A DNA stretch of 64,000 nucleotides from Solenopsis invicta (GCF_016802725.1 NC_052678.1:1466501-1530500), one strand, 5' to 3'; positions 45,717-58,056 are shown, counted from the first letter of the stretch. The notes: generated by a model from the sequence alone, not told the origin. A program made the numbers and translations.

Positions 45717-47980
45717 AAATATACAATAGTATATTTTATAGTATTTCTCATCTTAAATGTCATAATTATTTCCATGCTCCAATAAAATTATTTTTAAATC
45801 TATCTTTAGCTAAATTTTTAGATACTTTAACAAAACCGTTCTTTCCGTGCGTCGTTATTAAAAAAAAATGTAACTCCTACACAATTGATGATTAATAACT
45901 AACAATGAAACGGAGCTATATTCGGTCCTTGGACACAAGCGCACATTTTTCCAATATGTCAGGTACAGAATACATTTAGCGTTTCAATTACTGTATTGAA
46001 AAAATACCACATGCGAAAGTATCTCATTCGTTTTAACATTTTTTTGCTAATATAAAAAATCGCGTCATAATCTTTGCAATAATACCTGAATTTTACAAAA
46101 AATTCATACATTCTTCTGTAGAATAGTTTGTATCTAAACTTAACTACATGAAAAAATCAATTACTGCTGAACTTATTACAAATTAGAGACTTAAGAAATC
46201 CTCAAACGGCATAGAATGGTTCACAAATTCATTTAATACGACGTAGATTTATTATCTACTCTAAAGCGGCATCGCGCGTATGCTGTTTTCACTAAACGCG
46301 CTCCCATATAGAATTACGGACAGGCAACCGTCTACCTCACCCCTCTACAGAAATCTGCTCGTCTGTCAGTACGGAAGATAATCATTTCACTTTAATAGAC
46401 CGCGATCGGCCATTCATAGAGCCGACGTAAGCGAAGTCGAGCGTTTCCTATCCAAAAGGGGCGCGTGCCAAAGGCGGAAGGCCGAAAATATTACAGAAGG
46501 CTCTGATGGGGCCGATTCTTTGCGGATACCGGCTTTTCGAGAACCAACCATTTTCCAAAGTACCTCATGTCGAGACATACGATGATGTAGTGGCAATAAC
46601 TTTTGAAAACTCGACTTTGTCGGTCCATTCAGTTCGGAGTTCGGAACGTCAAACTGTTATCGCGAATAGCGCGGGTGTAATTGCGGTCCAGCTTCCGAAT
46701 TGAATTCGCCTCGTGCCAGAATGCGAACCTTTTCGCAGCACCGCACATTTTTCTCTGCCTGTCTTTGTCGAGTCGTGGCTCGTGACTGCGTTTAAAGGAA
46801 GAATGCCCACGATCCATCATGCGAACGCTTGTTAAGGGCTATTGTCGTTCTTAAGGCAACGTTACAAACGCTAGAAATGTTACATTGCGGTCTGGCATTT
46901 TTGTTATACTTAATATATTATTAACAAACATAATCAATCGAAGGTTAACGACCAATAAATAAAGTGGCAAAATAAAACTTGTTTTTGTTATTTATTATTA
47001 TTAATAAATATCCTTCCGTGCCAATTGAGCATTAAAGAAATATCACCACTGTTTAAAATAATATTATTACATGAAAGAAACACTAATTGATTTTTTGCCT
47101 TGTTTTACAATTATGTTTAAGATGAACTTCATAGGGTAATATTTTTTGGCTCTTACGTAGCTTCAGAATGTAGACTACGATTATTAAATTAAGAAGTCAT
47201 TTGTGAATCGATTCTCAACGGTTACAAGCGCATCGGTCGGATCCCGCTGAAAGGATTACAGGGTTGATTATTGACACGAGGGGTTGGTTGGTCTTAGCTG
47301 GGCCCCTTTCGCGTCTGGTGACACCCTATATGTTTGAACACATTTGTTGATAACCCCTTTTGCGAGATACCCATCGTATAGAGTTACAGGGATTTACGAA
47401 GTACAAATAGAAGAAGCAGCGAGACTTCGGAGATGTGACTCTGCGTGGAACAATATCCCGACTGGTATTTTGGCATCGATACTTGGTATTTCGAGATCGA
47501 TACTTGCGCGTATATTCTACCGCGCTTATTTAACAATGCGAACTATAAAATTAAGCTGGACAACGACGGTGACCCGTCACGTGAAGAAGAAAGGGGTAGT
47601 TTTTAAAAATTGCAAAATTTATATCGGCCGCGCGTGTCTAGTTTCCGTTGCGAAGGATCTTCTCCGCGGGATATCGGCCATTTTCGGACACGGAGGGTCG
47701 AGTAAACGTTTTAATTTATGCTCGAACCATTGCGCCGTAATGCTCGCGTGCATTCAAATAGAGCGACGGAAGAGACGATTTTTTAACGAAGGGTTAACGT
47801 TTCAAGAGTGATCTAAAAAAGTCTCTTAGCTGGAGCACGAGATTAATGTCCGTATTTCATTAATTTAAATCAATATTAATTGTTATCTTTTACTAATAAT
47901 ATCAATTTTTAAAAACGCGATTGAAGGATTTCCTACAAAAATAAGTTTACAAAGTTAAATTTTTAAAAAATAAAAAAACT
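45717..47980. other. AT-rich DNA with two CpG-rich patches
   Basis: CpG-rich at 46250-46860 and 47180-47830. A 155-codon frame at 47344-47811 (+) is the longest non-repeat frame nearby and runs through the second patch. I recognise no domain, see no clear splice sites, and its Ile/Arg-rich composition is unremarkable. A repeated TCGATACTTG lies at 47475-47506. No gene supported. Confidence 0.5.
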
Positions 47981-47989
47981 TCATCTTCG

Positions 47990-48570
47990 ATGCTTATTGT
48001 GTAAATACGGCGAATTTTCTTCTATGTAATAGTTATATAATAGATATAAGAACAAAATAATATAGAGTTTGGTTAATATTTAGAATATCCATTTTAAAGA
48101 AAAAAAGAAAAAAGAAGCCTATAATTTGTTTGATTTTTGTAAGAATTTTGTATTTACTACTATGCATCGTATTTTATATAATATTTTAGATAATAATTTT
48201 GTTGTCATTAATTATTTACGGAAATACCCAGCACGGCTCAATAAACTTGATTGATTAGGAATATATATTTGAATAATATTTTACATATTTACCTTTTTTA
48301 TAAAGTTAATAAAGATGAAGCAATATTACTTAAAATCTAAAGCAATGCTTTATTCACTTTCTATTTACAAAATTTTACAAAACATTCTTTCGTATTTCTC
48401 TTTGTATATATATGTACATGATACTTTGTTTTACGGCCATGTAACAGACACAAGAAGAAAATATTAAACTTTGATTAATATTTTGAAGACCCATATTTAC
48501 AAAATAAAAATTAATAAACATCTATATTTGTTTGATCTAACGGAATTTTGTATTTACTATCTGGTTATAT
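47990..48570 (-). repeat. Tandem repeat family T, array 2 (inverted to array 1)
   Basis: The minus strand shows the same unit as 29784-30500. The plus strand carries TTTGTTTGAT followed by AATTTTGTATTTACTA at about 48128-48162 and again at 48528-48564, with TTTGATTAATATTTTGAAGA between. Unit spacing is about 400 bp against about 310 bp in array 1. Copies have diverged. Confidence 0.6.
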
Positions 48571-48779
48571 TTTTATTGTTCTCTATTTGATTTTTATCGA
48601 ACGAAAATGTCTAATGTGATGCTACAACTTAGATTTAAAGTATCACATCTCAAAGCATTATCAAAAATGTAAAAATTTTATAAATTATTTTATTATTATA
48701 TTTCCGTACCTGTATATTTGAGCACAATTCTTATTAGTATAAAAGTTATTTAATTTTTTATTTAAAACCTTGTTTTTTA

Positions 48780-49165
48780 TGTAAAATCGTGTTTTGTATT
48801 TATTTGTAAACATAATGAGAAAGTAACACTACGTACAAATTAATTTTTACAAGTATTAATATAAGAAAAAACTTGAATAAATGTTTGTACAAAAATCTAT
48901 TTGGATCCATTCACTCATTCAAAAGAATTTATCAAAAATTGCAGCAAAATATCATTTTTACATAAGCTATTATAAGCCCAAATTTTCATTGTTTTGTTTT
49001 GTTCTTTGTACCAAATCTTAGAAAAACTTTGGCAAAATTCGGACATTTGTGTGACAAAATTTTTTATTATTGATTAGAAAAAAAAGAATAAACTTAAAAA
49101 GTTTACAATTTTTTAATTTAATATCACTTTTAACTGGCATTGTATAATAGTCAAAACTTCGTTTA
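48780..49165 (+). repeat. Repeat family V, copy 1
   Basis: Aligns in opposite orientation with 52800-53170. Shared blocks: AAAATCGTGTTTT, AATTGCAGCAAAATAT, GGACATTTGTG, CAAAATTTTTTATTATTGAT, AGAATAAACTTAAAAA, ACTTTTAACT and ATAGTCAAAAC. About 385 bp, AT-rich, no coding capacity. Confidence 0.65.
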
Positions 49166-49347
49166 AAAAATAGATTTGTTTGTTTTTTATAAGGAACCCT
49201 TCAATAAAATTATTTTTGATAAATTAAGCTTGTAAATCACGATATTTAGTCAAATTTTGAAATTATCTATATTATCATCAATATTACAAATATCAATTTC
49301 TCTATTATCTATTACTTATCTATTATTACTTATTTATTATCTATACA

Positions 49348-49462
49348 TTAGGATGTCAAAAAGTCTTGTCATTTTGTTTTCTATGTAAATAAAAGTTTTC
49401 ACTTTGTATGAAAAAATGCTTTTCATTTACATAGAGGAAAAACGACTTTTTTGCCATCTATA
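49348..49462. repeat. Mariner-derived hairpin element
   Basis: TTAGGATGTCAAAAAGTC on the left and TATAGATGGCAAAAAAGTCG, the reverse complement of the right, form the arms. They continue into CTATGTAAATRAAA on both sides. GATGTCAAAAAGTC-type ends resemble mariner termini of the irritans group, known to me from that family rather than shown here. The 115-bp size means only the ends remain. The two arms could anneal over most of their length. Confidence 0.55.
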
Positions 49463-51246
49463 TTATTATCTATATTATGAATATAAATTTACACATATTT
49501 TTTTATCTCTCAACAGCGTCAATTCAACAGTATGCATCACACACAGATATCTTCGTATAATTTTCTAATCGATTTTAAAAGTGTCAAATTGATTCTCGAT
49601 GAATTGAACGTAACAAAAAGTGTCCCGGCGAACCGTTCAATCACAACGTAGTGGTATGTATTTAGATGTATCTCGCTAGCCAGGAAATAAATTCGAGGAG
49701 AAAGAAAAAAAGGAAAAGGAGAAGAAAAAACCAACCGAAATCGAGAAGCCAAAGATCCTACGCGATAGCTGACCTATAAATAGGCTCATACGTGATATAA
49801 CGCGTGCACGCCTATCGTGAATTCGCAGCTGAGCGCATACGGGTGCCCTAATGGGAGACCGTGGCACGACGAAATTTAAAGAAAAAAATGTATAATAGTG
49901 ACCTACGAAAGGAGACAGGTAAGGAGTTCTATAAATGCTCCCGTATCGTGGAAAGATTCGACTTGACGATAGGAGCGAGATATTTTTCCCTGCCTTTCTC
50001 GCCGCTCCGCGAGAGCGCTCTCTGTTCGAGACCAATTTAAATCAATTTAACCTACCACCCCCTCCTTAAACGAGGCTCAATTGGCACACAATGAGCGGCC
50101 CGGGAGTCCTTCGGCCGAAGGGAAACACGCCGTACTTAAATCTTCAAACTTTCTACGTTGCTCCACGCTGTCAAAGAAAAAAAAAAAAACTAACTCACGA
50201 AAATAATCTGGATAATCATTGAATTTCTTTCCCACTGGAGATACGACACGACATTATTCGTCGATCACCGAGAGCATCCCCTTTTTCACAATCGTCGAAA
50301 AGCGCTATTAATCTCAACTCTAGTCATCGGAGTCGTACTATCGATACCTGTCAGATAAAGACTCTCGATGCGAGGTAATGAATGTGGGAGAGTGGAAAGA
50401 GAATGATAAGGGGTGCAGATATCGTGCGTGTGAACCACGAACCTTTTAATTACGTAATTAAATGAGAGCGAAGATTATTAGAGAAAACCTTTTCGTGAAT
50501 CATCCGAGACATACCTAACTTATTAAAATTTTCTTCACCGATAAATCGTATTATGAAGATGACCGCATTATGAAGATCAAAGAGTGACGAGCCCTTTCTG
50601 TTTCTTCGTCAAAGTCAACCCCTTTGCGCACGCGTTTCCTGCCGAGGTGAGAGATGATTGGCCAGCGATTACGAAAATTTCTGGTCGTGGATCGTACCCA
50701 AGCATATGTCGCGATGCCCTAAGGGATGCATAGAGGGGTGGTTTTTTTCTCGATCTCGAAGGGCGCGTTTTCCGGGGTAACATCAGTTAAACGCAGGAAC
50801 AATAGATATCAGCTTTTTTTGAGGGCATGCTATGAAATCCGTAATGTTTTCATAGCTTCCGCCGACGGAAATCGCCGTCCAACAAAAAAAAAATTAAAAC
50901 GTAAAGTAAAATCGCGGAAAGTACATTCCAACAAATATTGGTGAACAAAGTGTTTACTCAAATATGAAAGAATTCCCAGATAACTTCTGGATTTTTCCAA
51001 AATTTTATTCAAAATTTCATATAAGATAAGAAAATTTTTAAGACAGTTTTAAAATAAATTTATTGTATTTTTTAATGATCTTTAATGTTGTTTAATCACG
51101 CAATTATACAATTCTTAATCATAAAGAAAACTTATTTGAGTTTCAAAGATTAAAAATAAACTTTTGGAAAAAATATTGACATTGAAAAAGTATTTAAAAA
51201 AATAATAAAAATAAATATGTATAATATGTATTATAACTAATGTTAC
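49463..51246. other. CpG-rich patches in mixed DNA
   Basis: 49610-50480 and 50580-50890 are CpG-richer; the rest is AT-rich. Frames at 49676-50035 (-), 50577-50783 (-) and 50726-50944 (+) show no domain. Nothing further supported. Confidence 0.5.
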
Positions 51247-51665
51247 GCGTAGATAATTTAAAATTATCTAGATAGAGACAAATTACGTGTCAATGTATCT
51301 TAGATAAGAGAAAAATATTTTATTTTATCTAGATAAAAGATAAAATTATAAATAGTTTTATCTAAATAAATTTTAGATAATATCGCTGTAAAACAAAACA
51401 ACTTAGAACGTAAAAACAAAATATTCATATTTTATTTTTGAATTTTTATTTCTGAAATATAAGTCTTCAAATAATTTAAACTAACATAAAATATTCCTCT
51501 TTGTATTAAAATCAATACGCAAATAAAAATCAAATAAAAAACATAAGACTTCTTTCATCTGAGATAAATCTAAAAATAATATACATTATAATAATCTAGA
51601 TAAAATAATACAAAACTATTTCTTTATCTATAGATGATTATGTAGATAATTTTATATAGATAATT
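51247..51665. repeat. TCTAGATAA-rich fold-back tract
   Basis: About a dozen variants of TTATCTAGATAA or TAGATAATTT occur on both strands (for example 51252-51275, 51296-51308, 51327-51345, 51366-51376, 51592-51606, 51621-51665). The two ends, GTAGATAATTTAAAATTATC and GTAATTATCTATATAAAATTATC (reverse complement of the right), pair. It could be a palindromic element; the motif also contains GATA. It abuts the element at 51666. Confidence 0.5.
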
Positions 51666-52216
51666 ACACTGTTGGAAAATTTGTGTATTTTTGTGAAAAA
51701 ATCTATTGGTGAAGTAATGAACATATTCATGTATAAATTTAATTAACACATGTCTGCTATATTAACTAAACTTAACAGATATAAAATGTAAAATTGTGAA
51801 AGTAATTTAAAAAACATGTTAAAGTAACACAAATTGCACGTATTTATTAAATGCGTGCAAATTGTGTTACTTTAATATATTTTTTAAATCATTTTTATAA
51901 TTTTACATTTTGTATGTGTTAAAATTTACAGAAAAAGAATATTGACGTTACACTATAATAGGAGTGTAAATAACTATGCCCTCTGCGATACTATTTTACT
52001 CTATTCTTCTGTTACTTTTGTCATAAAAATTATGTTAATTGTATACTTAAGTAACTTTAAATTACGATAAAGATTACATTTCTTTTTTGTTGAAATATTA
52101 ACGCAGTATTGATGTTATCATTTAATCCAGATTATGTTAAATTAACATAAAATTTTGAGTGGGCCATTTGGGGCATGTGATTTATGTTAAATTTAACACG
52201 ATTTTTCCAACTGTGT
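51666..52216. repeat. MITE-like element with ACACWGTTGGAAAA ends and an inner hairpin
   Basis: The left end ACACTGTTGGAAAATTTGTG pairs with ACACAGTTGGAAAAATCGTG, the reverse complement of the right. A near-perfect hairpin lies inside at 51780-51925. About 551 bp; GTTAAATTTAAC-type words recur. No coding capacity; superfamily unknown. Confidence 0.65.
51780..51925. repeat. Long near-perfect hairpin
   Basis: Arms of about 64 bases (ending AAAGTAACACAAATTGCACG and its complement) with a loop of only about 13 bases, TATTTATTAAATG. A transcript through it would form a long double-stranded stem. This is the strongest single hairpin in the window. Confidence 0.85.
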
Positions 52217-52799
52217 ACAAATATTACGTATAAACATTTGCCTGTAACATATGTATGTTCATCAAAAGTACAGAATTCAAAAGATGATTAAACACACATC
52301 ATTTTTCTATTGGCTGTATTCAGCAGAAAAAACTCGAGGTATAATATTCTTTGTGATTGGTTCTTGCTCTTAATTCCTGCCGGATCTGAACAAATAAACC
52401 AACCATATTAAAGAATTTTATAACAGTTGTAAAGCTACTTTTTCTGCTAACTTTTTATAAATGCAACCATTGTCAATAATTTTTTTTTCAAGCATTTGTA
52501 AGTCACACGAAAATATATGTGAAATATGCGGAATATGTGGATGTATTATATATTTATTATTAATCTATTTTGCGTCCAGAAAAAATGATCCAAGAAATAA
52601 TTTTATCCAAAAAAGATAGAATTTAAATTTAAAAGTAAAATTTTAAAGATTTTTGTCTTGAATATCAATAAAATCCAATGAAAATCCATGATTTAAATGA
52701 TTTTCAAAAATAAAAAATAATTTCCCCAAAAATTCTAGATTTTATCGATTTTTCCTGATAGTAAACTTCTTGATGAATATTTTCTTCCAATTTAAAGTT
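52217..52799. other. AT-rich non-coding DNA
   Basis: No open frame or paired repeat resolved. Confidence 0.6.
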
Positions 52800-53170
52800 G
52801 TTTTGACTATACGATTCGAGTTAAAAGTTATTAAAATTCAAATTTAGAAGTTTTTTAAATTCATTCTGTTTTACTAATTAACGACAAAAAATTTTGATCA
52901 CAAATGCCTGAATTTTAATCTTAAAATCAGCTGCAAAGAAGAAAAGAACAAAAAAATTTAGTTTATAATGGTTTTTTCAGAGAAAATAATTTTATATTTT
53001 GCTGCAATTTTAGGTAAATAACTTTTAAACGAGCAAGTGAGTCCAAGTAACCCTTGCACGAATTTATTAGAATTTCATTAATATAAGTAAAAAATTTCAT
53101 TTAAAGTCGTAATGTTGCTTTTTTATCAAATTTGCAAATAAGTATTATAAAACGCGATTTTATCCAAGAC
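52800..53170 (-). repeat. Repeat family V, copy 2
   Basis: Reverse complement aligns with 48780-49165 (AAAATCGCGTTTTATAATAC, AATTGCAGCAAAATATAAAA, GGCATTTGTGATC, AGAATGAATTTAAAAAACTT, ATAGTCAAAAC). It ends 169 bp upstream of the candidate exon at 53340, so the exon directly follows repeat-derived DNA. Confidence 0.65.
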
Positions 53171-53325
53171 AAAAGCAAACAAAAAATTTATAATATTTAA
53201 ACCAATGAGAGAAGTATGCTTAAATTTTACACAGACACTTAAACGTAATAATAAGGTAATCAAATAAAATTTTTTCAAATCTTAGTACTTTAAGATGTGA
53301 TACAGACATCCTTAATTTTTCGATG

Positions 53326-53339
53326 TTTTTTTTCTGCAG
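53326..53339 (+). promoter_or_regulatory. Candidate 3' splice site
   Basis: A run GTTTTTTTTCTGCAG ends at 53339, an excellent polypyrimidine tract and acceptor. CCTTAAT about 30 bases upstream could serve as branch point. Composition changes from AT-rich to CpG-rich exactly here. Confidence 0.55.
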
Positions 53340-53632
53340 ATTAATCCTCGTGAAGTGCGACGACGTAACAAACATGGATTCACCCGGCTGTGTGATGTGC
53401 ATGTACGTCAATGAAGTGATTTTCCGTCGAGCGAGTTCGTGACCCTAAGCGATTCACAAAGCAGCCGGAGGATTGACTCCTGCTGAATGGATTATGGAGT
53501 TCACATCAGATCATAGAGATTTCGGGGGCCCAGAAGGCAGCATCGCTTTGAAAAACCGGAAGCAGCCGGCACGAGTCCGGAGACGTGAACGGGTTACCGA
53601 TGTTACATTCTCGTCATCTGGCTTTCAGCCAG
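53340..53632 (+). CDS. Candidate 5' coding exon (unrecognised gene)
   Basis: A 293-bp interval between a strong acceptor (TTTTTTTTCTGCAG|ATT) and a strong donor (CAGCCAG|GTAAGAGT). The longest reading starts at the ATG at 53494 and runs 46 codons to the donor, ending in phase 1; the product starts MEFTSDHRDFGGPEGSIALK and has a basic stretch (ARVRRRER). An in-frame stop at 53446 lies upstream, so the 5' part would be untranslated. That part holds a 22-codon upstream frame from 53373. I do not recognise the protein, and no downstream partner exon was found here. It could instead be a wholly non-coding exon or a chance pair of sites. Confidence 0.45.
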
Positions 53633-53641
53633 GTAAGAGTC
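53633..53641 (+). promoter_or_regulatory. Candidate 5' splice site
   Basis: CCAG|GTAAGAGT fits the insect donor consensus closely. It interrupts the reading frame after codon 46 plus one base. Confidence 0.55.
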
Positions 53642-55772
53642 GCTGAAAAGAGCGATCATCCGAGATGCAAATGAAATTGCATCATCAACGAGTCTCGCGA
53701 GTGTTCCGAACATCCGAAACAGACGTATCTTAATTAAATATCTGTATAAAATTGTATGAAGAAAAATACGCATCGTGCCAAATTATAGTAATCGTATAAG
53801 AATGCGATGAACGATTTAACCGTTTGATATAAATGCGATGGAAAATCAGGGGCCGTTAAGTGAGCATTACGTTTAAGGACGGCGCACGTAGCTGACAGGT
53901 GACGGAATATTTAAAAGTTCTGGAAGAGGGGAGCTTAGTCTCCTCCTACACGTCGCTCGCTGTGGCACGCGACTAGCATTGTATGCAAATGCGAGGCAGA
54001 TGCGCGCGGATAAGCCCGAAAATTCGACCTTCCCGAACGAACGATATGCCGCCTCGTCACTTCGCAACTGCTTATAAGATCAGTTTTATAAAGAAATGAG
54101 CGAGAGAAGGCAAGAGATAATTTTAATCGCTGCGGCTTCTTTTTCGAAGGATTAATAATCTTGATATTTCGTCGAAAATGTTAAAAATAATCGAGCAAAA
54201 TTTGTTTTATGTTACAATGAAGAAAATTTCGCGAAGCGACGAGGCGAATTAATGGCTCGTCACAGAGAAGGCTCGTAAAAATTCTAATGGGCGCAATCTT
54301 TTTCTTTCTTTCACAATAATTCGCAATAATTGTCCTGAGAGACGTGAGAGGAGAGAGAAAAGGAGAGAGAGAGAGATATATATATAAATAAAGACAGAGA
54401 GAGAAAGAAAGAGAGCGGTCGCTGACATCGTGCGATCTCGCGGCGCGTTTATTACGTAGAAACGGCGGGGCGCGACGTCGCGAACGGGGAGATAGTGTCA
54501 TGCACAGGAACGCACTCGCCGGTACACGCGAGCGGTACCTGTGTGCAAGTAACCAGAGTGTACTGTCACGGAGGCGTACAATAGGCCAGTTTCGGGGACA
54601 ATAGCGCAGGCCGACAATCAAATCAGCTCGCTATCAGCTACCCCAACCCACCGAACGTTTATCCTTTGATCCACTCAGTCGTTCGCTCGCTCACTCACTC
54701 GCGCGGGGCAGCAAACACTCCTGATTGCACACCCTCTGTATTTAAACAGCCTCGAACTGTGTCTCTCTCCTCCCGCCGCTCCCCCGCTCCATCCCGTCCG
54801 ATTCCACAGTTCCTTCCATGTTTAATGGGTCTACAGAGGATGTGGGGGATGAGAGAAGAGAGAAAGAGACGGAACACAGCGAAGAGGGGCATCATCTGGT
54901 ATAAAATGCTACGTTCTAGCGACATTTCAACTTTAAAAAATTAGTCTCGCTTAAAAACACCATGATATAAACAAGATAGTGTCCGATGTCTTTCAGATAA
55001 CTTTACGCTAAAAATAATGGTACACTTTGCATGTAAATGTAATTATAAAAAATGCATGAAATATTAAAAAATTAATTTCGATTGCAGGAAACTTTTTCAA
55101 GCAAAGTAACGCATCAAACTTGAATTAGTCTAAAAATTTCAATTGAAAATTCAAACCGTATACCTAATTAATATTTGAAATTTTTAATGGCAAAAATATA
55201 AAATAAATGAGAAATGAATAACATGGACAAAAATTTAATAAATTTTGTACGTGCTAACAATGCTGTAAAAAGATCAGGTATAAGGAATGTTAATTCTTCA
55301 TCAATTTATGTGGCTGATAATAATGTAGTTGTGCAATTTTATATTAAATTTTAGTTGCACGTTTATTATAGAACATTTTACATTTATTCTTTATATAGGT
55401 TTGCAATTATTGTAAAGACCAAATTGACATTTTTATCAAATTTATCAAATTGTATCTACAATTGTATCTCTTTATTACAATAAATAAAATTAATACATAT
55501 TGTAATAAAGTCTGTGATTTAGACCGGATGATGGTTGCAGCATGTTGCAGAAAAGACTTTCAAAATTGATTTGTTATCGGTGTAAAAGAATTATATATTA
55601 ATAATTCCCATAAACACACATCAAGTTAAAATTTCAACAATTTCTATGTTCATTTATGTACAAATCAGTACAAAAAAGAATAAAATAAAATAAAAAGTAA
55701 CTTGTGAGTGGTACGTATTCTACAACTTTCTCCTATTGAACGCACAATTTGGTTTCAGTTTTCACAGCAATA
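53642..55772. other. CpG-rich DNA grading into AT-rich DNA
   Basis: 53642-54930 is CpG-rich. It includes a GA-rich/TATA low-complexity run at 54341-54415 and overlapping chance frames (54181-54621 -, 54666-54944 +). 54950-55772 is AT-rich with nothing resolved. If the exon at 53340 is real, this is the start of its intron. Confidence 0.5.
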
Positions 55773-56077
55773 ATACATTTAGAAAAAATTGATACAGTTT
55801 GATAATAAACAATCAAGCCTAGATTGTTATTAAGCTTTGATGAAATAATTTTGTTTAATGTTTGGTTAATAAAACTAAATATTTAATAATAATTAGTAAC
55901 TGTTTAATATCCGTTTAGTATCCGTTTAGTAATTGATTAATTACTATTACTATCTTTGGTTACTATTTTATACTGATTATACATTAATAAATATTTGGTG
56001 CGTTATATTAATGAAACATTTAATTAAAATTATTTCATCAAAACGTTATTATTACTAAACTCTTTTTTTTCAATGTA
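55773..56077. repeat. MITE-like element with TACATT ends
   Basis: The left end TACATTTAGAAAAAATTGAT and TACATTGAAAAAAAAGAGTT, the reverse complement of the right, pair and continue into GTTTRRTAATAA. Inside, ATCCGTTTAGT is repeated in tandem near 55910-55930. About 305 bp; ends resemble the elements at 277 and 18536. Confidence 0.55.
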
Positions 56078-57180
56078 AAAAGAGACTCAGAGACCAGAAA
56101 GACCGAAAAATTCTGGTCACCAATTAAGAAAATTGATCAAAAACTTTATTTCACGTAACCTTACATTTGCTAAAGAAACAAAATTTACTTTTAGACAACC
56201 TAAAAGCCTCTAAGTCTTAATATGCACCTGTATGCACGTGATAGGAAGTAACGCCAGAAGTATTGCTACACGCACGTGTCGGAGCGCGTGAAATCGCACG
56301 TGTGAGCGAAGCACGGAAGTTGATTTTCGGACACGATAAACCTCATTTTGTAAGAGCATGAAAAAAAATAAACGTTGCCAGCCATTTCGAAAATTTTATT
56401 GAAAATACTAGAAACACTATGCGAATGGCTCAAAGACCATTTTTCACGTTATCTAACGTCAGACAAGGATTTCGAAAGCAATTTGACATGCCTGCATCGC
56501 CACGTTCATTTACAGGAAGCTTGGCAAAACGAGCGGCAAAAAGAGCGCGAATCGCGCTCGCGATGAGTATAAAGAGAATGGATAATGTTAAAACGGTTGT
56601 TGCTTGCTTTCGAAAAGTTGTAGCGATACATCCGCGGCAAGCGGTGTCTGTTCTATGTCCTCTTTCTGGGTTGAGATCGCAACTTCACAATTCCGAGGAC
56701 GCGTTTACCTCGGCAGATATGTTTGCGTCGTGGGTTCGAGTTCGATCGAAGCGTAACGGGCCGTTGTCTTGGATGCGGGTACCTGGGGTTGGGGGAGGCA
56801 ACGGAATAGGGAAGGTAGGAAGTAGGAGGTCCCTGCGAGAGACACCCTTTTGCCAGCTGATTATGAACTCGGGCCATCGCGCCACACGATTAGTCAATTA
56901 ACACTCGCTTCTTCCACGATCAACGATATCATAATGTAATTCCAAGTATTCAGCACTTTCCTGACAAAGTATTGAAATACAGAACATTAAAATACTTGAT
57001 ATGGAATCAAATAATTTCAATGCAATTAACAACATAAATGTCTAATAATAATTGCAAACGCAAACAAATAAGTTCGATTGCTACTATTCAATTCGTCGTT
57101 TAATTCTTATACGAATTTAGTTAAAACGAAAATACATAAGAAGTAAAAAGTCTTCTATTAAAATTTACTTATTTCCTCCA
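56078..57180. other. CpG-rich patch then AT-rich DNA
   Basis: 56220-56900 is CpG-rich with a 160-codon frame at 56419-56901 (+) overlapped by two minus-strand frames. It is Arg/Ser-rich, has no domain and no clear splice sites, so I do not call it. 56930-57180 is AT-rich. Confidence 0.5.
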
Positions 57181-58056
57181 AAATCTATTTATTATCTGGG
57201 ATTATCGTTATCTCCTTCTTGTTTCACGGGACAGAGGTACGAAAGTAATGCGAAAATGAGCTTCCAAAACAACGATCTGTATCATTTTCGAAGTAAATCT
57301 CGATGTATCGAAATGAAGCACCGGCGAAGCCTTGGACCACGAAGTTCGGGAGAAATCCCGTTGCCACGGGGAGAAACCCTCCCGGTGATCGATTCCTCCG
57401 TGGGTCGAGAGGGGTTGCTATCGTCGATTAAGCACCCTCAAAAGGGAAGCAGCCGGCGATTGGTTAGCCACTGCCACTCCCATAGGCGGTGCCTGCCGAC
57501 ATATGGTGGCAACTACGGTATAACTCGCGTTCTGCCGGGTACAACGTGCCTGGAGTCCAGCTAGTTGCCACCGTGGTGGAGCTGGCTCAGTTCACGCAGC
57601 GACGTCGTGCCGCACGCATCGGCACGCACCTGTTCGCCACTCCGGAGCGAAACGTCGATATCGATCAAGGCCTGCGAGAGTCTCGATTAACTCACTTCTC
57701 GCTCGAAAAATCAGAACGGTCTGAGAGACGTCGTCAAACGGCAATATGAATCTGCAAACACTCGTAAATCCACCAGCTGTCAAAATGATAGAATCTAAAG
57801 AAACTGATTGCTTCCCATGATACTGATCGAAATGTACTGATCGAAATGTTCGGAGATTTCGATTCTCGGAGGTTTCAAAAAACTGTTCCCGAGTGAAGTG
57901 CAGCCTCCTCGTGTTACATCGGTGACCCGAAGTGGCGCGCGCGGTCTCCCGCAGTTGTGATAAATCATCGGGAGGACGCCCGTATAGTGATCGCGAATCA
58001 TCTACCGTGGTTGATCAACAAAGCACCGAGACATTGATTACGAAACAGCGTCGACT
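57181..58056. other. CpG-rich patch upstream of a possible first exon
   Basis: Dense CpG DNA with overlapping frames (57256-57564 +, 57489-57749 +, 57795-58001 -), none with a motif. A TCAGT initiator-like word lies in GGCTCAGTTCACG near 57586. A perfect 14-bp tandem duplication (TACTGATCGAAATG) lies near 57823-57850. Could be a promoter and untranslated region for the ATG at 58057; this is inference. Confidence 0.4.

Noticed and set aside
47344..47811. 155-codon plus-strand frame
   Set aside because: Long and uninterrupted, but no recognisable motif, no clear splice sites and an unremarkable composition. A homology search would decide; a conserved match in other ants would overturn this.
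56419..56901. 160-codon plus-strand frame
   Set aside because: Two minus-strand frames overlap it, composition is Arg/Ser-rich and no domain is visible.
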